Made by a program: the position numbers and the translations under genes. Shown here piece after piece: positions 1 through 9,366 of a DNA stretch of 30,753 nt; within the stretch, counting starts at the first letter, position 1, and each line of letters starts with the position of its first letter. The notes under the pieces were generated by a model. That model had not been told where the DNA came from, searched no databases, and saw only the letters and a list, made by a program, of their open reading frames with translations. Source of the DNA: Cudoniella acicularis (lineage: Eukaryota; Ascomycota; Leotiomycetes; Helotiales; Helotiaceae); the NCBI GenBank assembly GCA_013054445.1, contig JAAMPI010000597.1:1-30753 (forward strand), in the 5' to 3' direction.

Positions 1-435
1 CACCCGAGCCAGCCGCTGCCAATTATGGCAGTATGTCTTCCTCTCCGTTCAACCCATTTGGGCTCAATGAATCTAACATCATCAATAGACTACGGAAAAT
101 ATGGAAACTATGGCCATTACAAGCGTGAAGCTGCCCCTGTTGCTGTGCCTGAAGCTGCACCCGAGCCAGCCGCAGCAAATTATGGCAATTATGGAAAATA
201 CGGCAACTATGGCCACTACAAGCGCGAGGCTGCTCCTGAGCCAGTAGCTGAGCCTGAGCCAGTACCTGCAGCCACGAACTATGGCAGTAAGTTCTTTTAA
301 AACATAACGCGATTCTTGGCTATGCCAATGAATCTAATATAATCAATAGACTACGGCAAATACGGCAATTATGGCCACTACAAGCGCGAAGCTGAGGCCG
401 AAGTTTCTACCGTTGAAGCTGTTGTTGAGGTTTAA
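1..435 (+). CDS. Kex2-processed repeat peptide precursor (3' part)
   Basis: The 5' end lies outside the window. Three exons (1-30, 89-286, 350-435) join in frame and end at TAA 433-435. The spliced product holds three copies of the core NYGNYGKYGNYGHY, each followed by Lys-Arg (Kex2 cleavage site) and Glu-Ala. The 17-residue spacers are rich in Ala, Pro, Glu and Val and read as eight consecutive X-Ala or X-Pro dipeptides plus one residue, which is what a Ste13-type dipeptidyl aminopeptidase would trim. The predicted mature peptide is therefore (A/T)NYGNYGKYGNYGHY. This layout is that of fungal pheromone-like or RiPP-type (ustiloxin-like) Kex2-processed precursors in the secretory pathway. The core resembles neither a known alpha pheromone nor a dikaritin that I recognise. 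The signal peptide is not visible because the start is missing. The splice choice is supported because it makes all three cores identical. Function is unknown; a non-peptide-hormone cell-surface role is an alternative. Confidence 0.8.
21..394 (+). repeat. Tandem peptide-coding repeats, two with an intron
   Basis: Three coding repeats encode NYGNYGKYGNYGHYKREA. Repeats 1 and 3 are split by introns 31-88 (GTATGT...TCAATAG) and 287-349 (GTAAGT...TCAATAG) at exactly the same place, after the first base of the fourth codon (A|AC, Asn). Repeat 2 has the codon uninterrupted. The last 22 nt of the two introns differ at only two positions, so they look like copies made with the repeat unit. Confidence 0.8.
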
Positions 436-1221
436 ATTTTCTCCGCTGCTTGATCTTGTGGCGAAAGTAATGCATATTGAACAGTCATGGGAAATTGGCG
501 GAATGGGGCGCATCTAGGAATTGCATGAGCGAGAGGTGTCCTAGAACTTAAATAGGAATGCATTGAATTGCTTTTGAATTGTATTGCATGTGATCCTGAT
601 TTTGGCATTCTTCCGTATTTGCATAGCGAAAATGCTAAGAGTTCATGGTCAATTCCCTCCGGACTGTGCAATGGGACTCGAAATTCCTTATTTTTTTTTT
701 TTGAAAGGAAGAGGATGAACAAGCTGTCGCATGCATGAATCTCGTTGCTCGTGCGGATGTCTCTCCTTAAGTGTGAATTTGTGGATTGTCGCAAAAAAAC
801 GGTTGCGAAGTGAAACTTGCTGCGCAGCCGAGTGCTGCGGCTTCCCCGCTTCCAGAAAATCACTTCAAGAATTAAAAAGATCAACGAATTATTTCTTCCT
901 AGAACCTGTTCATATCTTATGAGGTGACCCGAAATATGCGGCCCTAAAATATTCAAGATATTTGAGGTTTTAGACGCTACTGCGCCATAACGTGATCTTC
1001 GCATAATTATACCACAACTACGAAACTTACGGAAGTAATAATACAATGACCAATGAGATCGACATTACCAAAACCTGAAATATATATCTTTTGATGAGCC
1101 TTCTTTTTCGTGGTTCAATTCAAAATTGAAAAGCAACCAGAGAGTTTTCTGTTGGGTATTTTCTGATGCCGGGCCCGCATTGTTGATATTCTACACAGTT
1201 CTCGTCAAAGCAGGCAACTAG
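436..1221. other. Intergenic region, no gene recognised
   Basis: This is the tail-to-tail space between the peptide precursor and the minus-strand phosphotransferase pseudogene. It has a run of T at about 690-702 and moderately AT-rich sequence. Open frames here show no recognisable protein on either strand. Confidence 0.5.
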
Positions 1222-2796
1222 TCAAGAACCGAGGATGTCTTTCTTGAACAGCCTTTCTAACTCCTGCTCATATTTCTGCTTGTCCTTTAGTTTCGTCTCG
1301 ATTAAAGATAGCGCACCACGATCCCAATACAGCGCCACAACCTCTGAGAGTTTTTCGACGCATAGTCCTCCAACGTCAGGTTCGGTCGAATCCTGTATTT
1401 GCTTGAAAATTGGATGTAGGTGCTGCCAGAACAAATTATAGGGCTCTTTGGGACTCCTCAAAGCGTGAAAATACCAAAAGCTCCTAGTTTTCCAACCTCG
1501 TCTCATCATATCCGCACGATAAGTAGTGCCGTAAGCTGCGGGCGTTGATTTTTCCTCTTCTGCGAAAATGTCCACGAATTGTTGGTGTACGGACTGGTAT
1601 TTTTCCAATTCATCGCCTTCAAGTTTATCAACTGCAAGGTTAGTCAGCCAATAAGGAGGAGACATCATCTCGACAGGAAGAGAGCAAGCCCATTCAAGGT
1701 CGATAATGGATTTGATGTGTCATTCTTTATCAACATAAATATTACTTCCGTGCAAATCTGTAAGGGTAAACGCAAAAGGTCCTTCTCGAAGTCTGCGATC
1801 AATAAAATGGGAAAGAAGACTTCGCATTGTGAACAGAGTTGCCATTTGGGCTTGACCGTCTTTCTCGTCGAGTATAGAATTGGGTTGATTGCGTATACGG
1901 CTATCGTGGCAAGCCAAGAGATCGTTATAATATACGTCTGTGGTTGTGTAGGTAAGACTCCTCCCTATGTTGGTCGGGGTACCTTCATTTTCCATGGAAT
2001 GATACTGATGAATCAGTGGTCGATTTGTTAGTGACAGATTGCCCCTTTGATCTATGGTCTAGGACCCAATCCGGGGTTGAGGTATATGACTTAATGAAAG
2101 AATAATTCTCGATAAATCCCTGAAAAGATTGGCTTTTAAAATAGGATCATGGCATTCGGGCCAAGATTCTGACAGCATTTGTACATCTGAAGTTTCGACA
2201 TAATCCATGATGAGATAACCATGTTCGTGAACTTTTGAACGATTGTAAATTACATAAGGGCAAGGAAGAGGATATCGGAACAACGATAATATAGCTCGAC
2301 GAAAATGCCAAATTATTTTTCTGGCCGCATGAACTAAGAATGTTAGAACGGTTGCAAAACGGGAGGACATACTAACACTTTGGCCCCCGGGAAAGCCAAA
2401 CCCCCAAAGTCCAGGTGTTGGAACGTCTGGGCAGTTGTTCTGAATCCAAATAAAGGTAGCTGCTTCAGTTCGAAGCTTTTCGTTCGCGTTGCCAGGACAT
2501 GTTGATTCTCCCACCTTGTACGGTAGCGGTATCCTCAGCAGTAGTCGTTTGCCTGGGTGTCTACGCCAATTGTCGATATATATCGGTATGCAAACGTTGA
2601 AGCTGCCGTGCCTCCACTCCCCAACCTCTCCAAAACGACAGATTTCACCGCTGGAGCTTGATAGTCCTAATTGATGCGACACGAGAGCTTCGAAGTCCTT
2701 CCGATTTCCCATGAGCCAAAGAAAAAATTCGAATCGCTGGTTTGGATATGCTAAACGTATAATCATGTTCTCTTCTTCCTCGATTGCTTCTGCCAT
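1222..2796 (-). pseudogene. APH-family phosphotransferase pseudogene
   Basis: A single uninterrupted reading register of 525 codons runs from ATG 2796 to a stop at 1222, with no intron needed. It resembles large fungal phosphotransferase-enzyme-family (APH, kinase-like fold) proteins: start MAEAIEEEENM, then PTPGLWGFG, YLIMDYVE, LTDLHGSNIYVD (the HxxN-type catalytic-loop segment) and IIDLEWACSLP (the Asp of the metal-binding segment). Two in-frame stops break it. One is TAG at 2059-2061 after RIGS, with the family-like text TIDQRGNLSLTNRPL continuing directly. The other is TGA at 1720-1722 after VDKE, where a Trp codon is expected before HIKSIIDLEWA. Neither stop sits at plausible splice signals. 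The gene therefore looks recently inactivated by point changes. The substrate of these fungal proteins is not known. The gene could still give a truncated product of about 245 residues. Confidence 0.8.
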
Positions 2797-3579
2797 CGTT
2801 ACTCTTCCTCGAAGAAGGGGAAGTGATAGCTCTGCCGCCTGCGAGAGAGGACCATCGGATTGCGCCAAGGTTTCAGGGCATGGCGATATGTTTGCACTCT
2901 CGGAGTGCTACATCGTTTTATCAACTGGGAAGATTCACGGAATCTCGCGGCGCGTTGGCGTTCAAAACACTAGCAAGCGGATTCTGACCGAATAAGCTTA
3001 TCCGGTCGCGCCGTCGGTACCCGGTCCGGCTTTGTCTCCGTGCCGGGCCGGGTCAACCTGGCCTTGGATGCACCACAGCAGCAAGCTTTGGAAGACTACT
3101 GTATGACCTCCATTGGAGATTTACGGAGCTGCATAGTGATTGTATCTGCCTAGTTCGCTCTCCAAACCTGCATGCTGCCAAGCAGTAGCTTCCTGGAACC
3201 CCGCGGCAGCCTGGAAGCCAACTGATATGGGAAGATCTAAGAGGGTCTGTGAAGCCGGCAACTAGCTATTATAGAGCAATATAGATAGGCCTTGCAGTAG
3301 TGATGAGTCGTATTTTCACTGCTTTCCTTATAATGTACTGTATGCTCTCGCATGGAATTCGCGGGAAAAGACTATGAACGTGGAAAATCATCGAGGACAT
3401 ATAAGCCTCTACGATTGAAGTAACCTTTTTCTCCACTGGTCCTGTGTCTGAGTCATCTGCTTCTTCAATCTGGGCACATTGGAAAAGTGTCTAAAACCTA
3501 TTGCCAAAAAACCCACATTTCGAGGTAGGAATCATTCTTCAAGAGATATTTTATTCTAAGCAATTTCTAGAACATCACA
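2797..3579. other. Intergenic region between divergent units
   Basis: This holds the upstream flank of the APH pseudogene and the likely promoter of the small plus-strand ORF at 3580. A TATA-like ACATATAAG lies near 3397-3405. Positions 3000-3060 are unusually GC-rich and repetitive (CCGG/GGTC elements). No convincing coding sequence was seen. Confidence 0.45.
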
Positions 3580-3775
3580 ATGCCCAACGAAGGTGAGCAA
3601 GCAAGTCAGGCGAATGACCAGGCTGAACAAGAGAGGAAGGCTGCGGAAACAGGCTGAGCGAGTCCGTAGGGAGGATGCCGCGAAGCTCACCGAAGCATTA
3701 TGCGATGAGACAACTGTCAAGCAGCTTTCATCGACTGGCGACATGGTTAGAAACAGGAGAAAAGGAAGGAGGTAA
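3580..3775 (+). pseudogene. Small charged helical ORF with apparent frameshift
   Basis: ATG 3580 (context CACAATG) opens a short frame, MPNEGEQASQANDQAEQERK, that stops at TGA after 25 codons. The +1 frame entered near 3650 continues with the same Lys/Glu/Gln/Ala-rich coiled-coil character (KQAERVRREDAAKLTEAL) to a TAA ending at 3775. Skipping one base near 3648-3652 would give one protein of about 64 residues. I do not recognise a family. Alternatives are an intron using GTGAGC at 3592, or two unrelated short frames by chance. An upstream TATA-like element at about 3397 fits a transcribed unit. Function is unknown. Confidence 0.35.
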
Positions 3776-4159
3776 TGAGGTTCATGAATATCGCAGCCGA
3801 TAGAGATTGTGAGGTGGATATTAGTTATTGTTTTCCAATCGATGTCGCACCATATGCCGTTACTTGAGCTGTCACACTCTGCTCGACTATGTGCTAAAAT
3901 AACACGCGAAGAAAGTGTCCCAAACTTACAATTCTGTACACCAGCTGTAGTACTGCAAAGGAGGGTAGAACAAGAGTAAAACAGCGATTTCATTCATCCG
4001 GCGAGGATCCTAGATCACTCAGCCTGTCAATTTCCAGTATGAACACCATCCCCAATCCATTCCAAATGCCCCGAAACGCCTTCAAATGCAACCAAAAACC
4101 AGCCATATTCCATCATTATGCCACTCTGATGACAGTCACATGCAATTATATAAACATTG
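3776..4159. other. Intergenic region (3' flanks)
   Basis: This is the convergent space between the small ORF and the 3' end of the VPS9 gene. No gene was recognised on either strand. Confidence 0.5.
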
Positions 4160-6531
4160 CTAAACAGCACCCATATCCTTAAGCGCCCCTGCGAGCCGTC
4201 TATAATCTCTGAGAAGCTCCAACACCTCGTTGAGCTTCATGTCTCCTGGATTTTGTAATTCCATGAATTTTTTGATTGGTGGCGCGATTTTCGGGATCTC
4301 TTTGGGAGGTAAGACCGGAGCCAGTTCTGGGAATGTCTGCTAATTGTTAGATTGACAAAGAAAAAGATGTGACGAACTTACAGTAGTTAAGTCTGCAACC
4401 CCACCATCTGGAATAGATTTACTCGATGATGAAGCGGCAGGAGTTGGAGCAGGAGTAGCCCTTCCAAACCCACGCATCATACCCATACCAGCAATTCGAG
4501 TCATGGGATTTAAAGTATTACCCAGATTCCTCATGGACTCAACAATAGCAGGATTACTGGATACAGGCGCGGAATTCTGGAGAGGTGATGGCATGGGCGA
4601 TTTCTCACCACCCTCTTCTGCAAAGGCCACTTTCTTATTACTGCCAGAACTTCGATTGCTGTCTGTACTCCTATCTCGAGTCATCTTGCGACCCCCAATC
4701 AAATTCAGGAGTTTATCATCTGGTTTGGATGCAGAATCGCTACGATCTCTCCTTGTGTTCTCTGGACTGTGTAGTGAACTTGTTCCACTAACTGATCCCT
4801 CCTCTTCCGGAGGGGGTGTGCTGACAAGCTTTCGAGCATCATCCAAAGTCTTAGGTACAATAATTTCAGTTGAATTTCCCGAAGTCTCATCCTGGCGTTC
4901 TTTGAGCTTGCCAAGTAGGAACTTGTAGCTATCTCCAAGGGAGCTGCCAATTGTCTTGAAACCTTGATCCGCGGTATTTAGAACAGCATCTCCGGCGGCG
5001 CCAAGGACAGCTGGTGGTTGGAACATATCGCTGATTCTTCGATTATGTACCTGTATAGATGGTCGAAGGTTAGACGGAGATGCTGGAGGCTTCATAGTGG
5101 TTGGGCTCGCCACTACAGAGCTTACTTCAGGTGTTGATAATCCTGGAGAAGGTGTAAGCCTCAGAGCCATTTGATCGATTTTTTCCTGTTTTGGAGTTGT
5201 AGGTCGACTGTTAGATTTCCCAGGACCGGCAGGATTTTCGTCCGCTCTTAAACTTGCAAGATCTACTGTTTCAAGAAACGTTATGGCTGCTTCCAGATTT
5301 GTCAAGCAGTATGCAGCTTCTCCGTCAATCTTGCCTTCGTTTCGAAATCGTTGGATAAAGTAAAGATTGCTGATCACACTGATGCCTTCGGGTCGAGATG
5401 TAATCAATGTGTAAATCAACATAGGCATGATCTCATCAGCTGAAGATGATGGATGGAAATGTGATAATGTATCGACGATGCTTTTGTGGGCCGCCTTTAG
5501 ATGCTGAAGTTTGCCTAGTGGAAACTTTTCGTCGTTCATTGCGATCAATTCGACTCTAGCTCCCTCAAGCCATTCACGAACTTCCGTCTCTTTCGCTTCC
5601 ATTGATTCTGGATCATGATTCGCAAGTCCCAAGTCAATTCCGAGATCTGTCAAACCAATTCCTACCACGGAAAGGGCTGCAGTTTTTGATCGAAGTTTCT
5701 CGTCCTGAGCTTCATCCTGGGTTGACCTATGCCGGAATATTCGATCGTAGATGCGCTCACAAACCCGCCGCTCAACCACTTCTTCTAGAGCCACACGCTT
5801 CTGTTCCAGGACTCTTCTCGCACGCTTTCTATCGGCAATTTCATCTACTGTGAGCATCTGCTGTTCAGATTCCCGCCTCTCCGGTGCCAATTTTGGACGA
5901 TCCTTATTGCTAATCGAGACTGCCTTTGCCCTTAATTTGCTGGCGGTTGAGGAGAGAGAGGAGACTGAGGGTGCTGGCGAATTTTCTCGGTGCTGTCGAG
6001 ATGATAGGGCAGAAATATGAGTGCTAATATGCGTGGCAGCAACCGCGTAGAAGTCTTGGAATAGGCTGGAAAGTTTATCGACTGTAGGCGGAGTAGGATG
6101 GACCTTGGCGGATAACGAGTCAATGAAACTACAAGAGTCAGTATTTTCAAATAATTATACACCAATTCCACTGACCTATCTGTCAAGCTGACAAGTTCTA
6201 TAGGGAGCTCATCGAAATCTGCTGGCAACTTCTCGCTGACTCGAGAAGTGTCATCATTGTCTTCAGGGGCTTTTTCAAACGCATCGGGTTGCCTGACAGA
6301 CATTCTGTCCCGATTGCTTTTATCTGATAAAGATGAATCCGACATTACCCCATTCTGGATTGTGCTGGCCCGTTGAGCTCGAGCAATTCGGTCTGGAGTG
6401 GAAGGTTCGAGTTTCGAGAAGGACCTGGATGAATGCAGTGGACGAGGACGCTGGCTCTCGCTCTTCTTGCCGTGAGCCGATGCCATAAAATCTGGCAACG
6501 TAAACAACATCTTGTCAGAAATGGCTTGCAT
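4160..6531 (-). CDS. VPS9-domain Rab5-type guanine nucleotide exchange factor
   Basis: Three exons: 6176-6531, 4382-6128 and 4160-4339. Introns are 6129-6175 (GTCAGT...TTGTAG, branch ACTGACT) and 4340-4381 (GTAAGT...AATTAG, only 42 nt). The spliced product is 760 residues. A Ser-rich N-terminus (LHSSRSFSKLEPSTPDR) precedes a helical region and a VPS9 domain at about residues 300-415, including SADEIMPMLIYTLITSRPEG and GEAAYCLTNLEAAITFLE. VPS9 domains load GTP on Rab5/Ypt51-type GTPases in endosome and vacuole traffic. The C-terminal half is low complexity and ends in a short helical segment, KLNEVLELLRDYRRLAGALK. I see no CUE domain, so it is more like Muk1 than yeast Vps9; that is an inference. 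The start could instead be the in-frame ATG at 6486 if a 5' intron exists (GTAAAT upstream). It faces ATG15 across a shared upstream region. Confidence 0.88.
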
Positions 6532-7197
6532 TTTGAAGTGGTATGAAAGACAGAGAGGGGCTCAGTAATATTTACCTTCGTACAATGAGCTCCTGAGTCC
6601 TGCCTAGCAAAGTCGCATGAATGACAGCGCTCTGAAACCTTGATCAAGCCGGGGATCGCGGATAAACGAATGTGGGCAATGAAAGGAAATAGAACTTCGG
6701 AGGGGAAGGAAAATAAAGCTGTCCGTCTGGCGATTACATGTCCATCGAATACAAGAATGATCCCCACGGGTGGAGTTGGCTGCAATGCCTCTAGCTCGAG
6801 ACCCGCCGGTACCGAGAGCTAGAAGTCCAGAAGAATGACGCGCCGCAGTTGACGGCGCAGGTGCGTAGTCTGAGTCACGCCTACGCGCACATTTGGGCAC
6901 TGGGATCTGGCACTTATAGTGACTTAACTTCAGGCTGAGCAAGGGTCAACAGGCTCCCTCCCAGGGCTGGCAGCTGCTGGCCACTCGAGTGCCTGGTCTC
7001 GCGGCGATTCAGACAGCCGCCAAAGCCCACATGATGCAGGTGACGCCTCATTCGATGTTGATGTCTACGGAGACCTCTAGATGATCGCCCGTGAATGAGC
7101 ATCGTGCATTTCGTACAACAACTATCTTCATCCCCGCTTGTCCACACTTAAACTCTCCTTCTATGTCTCTCCACACTTGCCAACACTTTCTTCAGTA
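6532..7197. promoter_or_regulatory. Divergent upstream region, VPS9 gene / ATG15
   Basis: About 665 bp separates the start of the minus-strand VPS9 gene from the start region of plus-strand ATG15. No separate gene is recognised. Pyrimidine-rich CT tracts just upstream of 7198 are typical of fungal core promoters. Specific factor sites cannot be assigned with confidence. Confidence 0.45.
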
Positions 7198-9222
7198 ATG
7201 CCTCAGCATCCGCATCATAAGTGCCACTCCGCGGGCAGGGTCACCTCAAGCATGCTGCTTTCTTTCCTGCTTCTATCAACACCGATCACGCCTCGGCCAG
7301 TGGCTATTCACATCAACAACAACCAATACAACTACTCCCTCCTTTACCTTTGCCTCCGCAAGCTAACAACCCAGGCAGTAATGAACATGTATTTGTAAGT
7401 TATCTCCTATTTGGTAACTGGACAGTAGCTCACAGCTCAATAGACCCTGCGGCATATCTTCCATCATGGAAACCTCAACAAACCTGCCGAACACTTACAA
7501 CTGGATGTGCCCAAATCTTCTTCGGCAGTGTGGTTAGAAACGGAGGATGGTCCTCTGGAGGAAGTGAATCGGCCTTTGGTTGTTCGAAGCAATCCCATGA
7601 AGATACACAGATTAAAGGATAGGCGTCCATCAGTGGTTGACCCCATGGTGGCGGCTGCACGAGAGTATGATCAAGTTTGGGCCTCATCCCCAGATGCGTG
7701 GACTATGGATGAAGTTGATGGACCCGATATCACGGACAAAGATACAATATTGACTTTCGCCCAAATGGCGGCAAATGCCTATGTTGCAACACCGGACCAA
7801 GGAGACTGGAAAGACGTTGAAGGAGGATTCAACAGGACAGACGATAAGGGGTTTGGTTGGGACAGCGATGGGCTCCGAGGGTATCTATACGCCGATGAAA
7901 CCAACTCAACTGTTGTGATCGGCATTAAGGGGACGACTATGGCGATCTGGGATGGCGACGGAACTACCACACATGACAAGGAGAACGATAATCTATTTTT
8001 CAGTTGTTGCTGCGGTCAACAAGGTAGTAGTTTCTACCGCACAGTTTGCGATTGTGCTACAGGAACGTACACTTGCAACCTGACTTGCCTCAAGAAGAGC
8101 TTCTTGAAGGAAAATCGTTATTACGCTGCTGCTCGCACTCTCTATGGCAATGTCACGGCCATGTATCCAAACTCTCATATATGGATGTCCGGTCATTCAC
8201 TGGGAGGCGCTGTTAGTTCTTTGATTGGACTTACTTATGGTATACCCAGTGTCACATTTGAAGCTATCCCGGATGCCTTGCCGGCAAATCGACTTGGCCT
8301 TCCGGTTCCACCAGGAGTTGACCCTGATCGACCCGGTCAACGAGAATTTACTGGAGGATACCACTTTGGCCAGAATGCCGACCCTATTTATATGGGCACT
8401 TGCAATGGAGCTACTGCAAGCTGCTCATATGCTGGCTATGCACTAGAAAGTGCATGCCACACAGGGAGGGAATGTGTCTATGACGTTGTTAAAAACAACG
8501 GAACAAGAGTATCAATCATCACCCATAAAATTATATGGGTAATTGACAATATCATCAAAAAATACGATGCTGTCCCGGAGTGTAAATTTACCCCGGAATG
8601 TTATGATTGTCCGCTCTGGAAAGAGGTCACTGGGAACAACACTCGAACAAGTTCCTCAACCTCGAGCACTACAAGAACTCAAACAAGGACTTCAACTTGC
8701 CAAACCCCTGGTTGGTGGGGTTGTTTGGATGAGACTACGACCACCACTGTAACCAGTACAAGCAGCAGCACATCTACGACAACAACCGCGACTTGTAAAA
8801 CGCCAGGATGGTTTGGCTGTAACGATAAGACAACCACAACCACCCAAAGTCAACGAACCACCACTCCCACCATTACATCAACATCCAGCAAACCAACCTC
8901 TACAACTTCAACAACAACTTGTAAAGCTCCAGGGTGGTTCGGCTGCAATGATCCTACAACGACAACTGCTCCAGAGGCCTCCTCACCTACCTCCCTCTAT
9001 TGCAAGACCCCTGGTTTATTTTGGGGGTGTTATGATAAGATTACAACACACACACACACACGATCACATCCTATCACTTCTCCACCTCTATTACCAACCT
9101 CAACCAATCCCAGCCCAAACCCGACAAAACCTTCGGATGGGAGAACACATTGTGTTAATCGAAGCTGGCTGGGGTTTTGCAAGAAATGGGAGCATACGAA
9201 TGATGTCAAAGAAGAAATCTAG
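7198..9222 (+). CDS. ATG15: Autophagy vacuolar lipase Atg15 (class 3 lipase), start region frame-broken
   Basis: Atg15 is a vacuolar phospholipase that dissolves autophagic and multivesicular body membranes. The intron 7395-7443 (GTAAGT...CAATAG) joins NEHVF to TLRHIFHHG, the conserved Atg15 N-terminal motif. Downstream are LTFAQMAANAYV, the Cys-rich FFSCCCGQQ/VCDCATGTYTCNLTC block, the lipase elbow GHSLG (catalytic Ser codon 8197-8199), FEAIPDALPANRLGLPVPP and DPIYMGTCNGAT. After KEVTGNNT a Thr/Ser-rich tail carries four C-x-T/A-PG-W/L-type motifs and ends at TAG 9220-9222. The N-terminal hydrophobic anchor (MLLSFLLLSTPIT, ATG 7252; upstream ATG 7198) is in a different frame from SGYSHQQQPIQLLPP...NEHVF. 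That second frame has no ATG before a TAA at 7218-7220. One missing base near 7270-7300, or an unseen upstream exon, would explain this. With the base restored from ATG 7252 the protein is about 640 residues. Confidence 0.9.
8698..9036 (+). repeat. Four CxTPGWFGC-type repeats in the Atg15 tail
   Basis: Four motifs lie in a Thr-rich linker: CQTPGWWGCLDE, CKTPGWFGCNDK, CKAPGWFGCNDP and CKTPGLFWGCYDK. The two cysteines are seven residues apart in the first three; the fourth has one extra residue. A related C-terminal CVNRSWLGFC follows. The repeats probably expanded by unequal recombination. A disulfide-loop role in the vacuolar lumen is inferred. Confidence 0.75.
9046..9061 (+). repeat. AC dinucleotide microsatellite inside ATG15
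   Basis: Eight AC units encode alternating Thr-His in the tail of Atg15. Slippage by one unit would shift the frame and remove the last ~55 residues. In this sequence the downstream CVNRSWLGFCKKW motif is in frame with the lipase. Confidence 0.85.
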
Positions 9223-9366
9223 AATACATATTGTTTTTTTTCAAGGAGTCGGAATGGATAGAAGCAAATTGGCGGTTTGGGAATTACGGAACAGGCTTGG
9301 AGTTGGCGGGTTAGGAGTATTCTTGAAATTCATGAACACTGATTCTGCTTTATTGTATTTAAACCA

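Noticed and set aside
3556..3993. 145-codon minus-strand open frame
   Set aside because: It has a Cys/Ser-rich random-looking composition, no family motif, and overlaps the better plus-strand small ORF.
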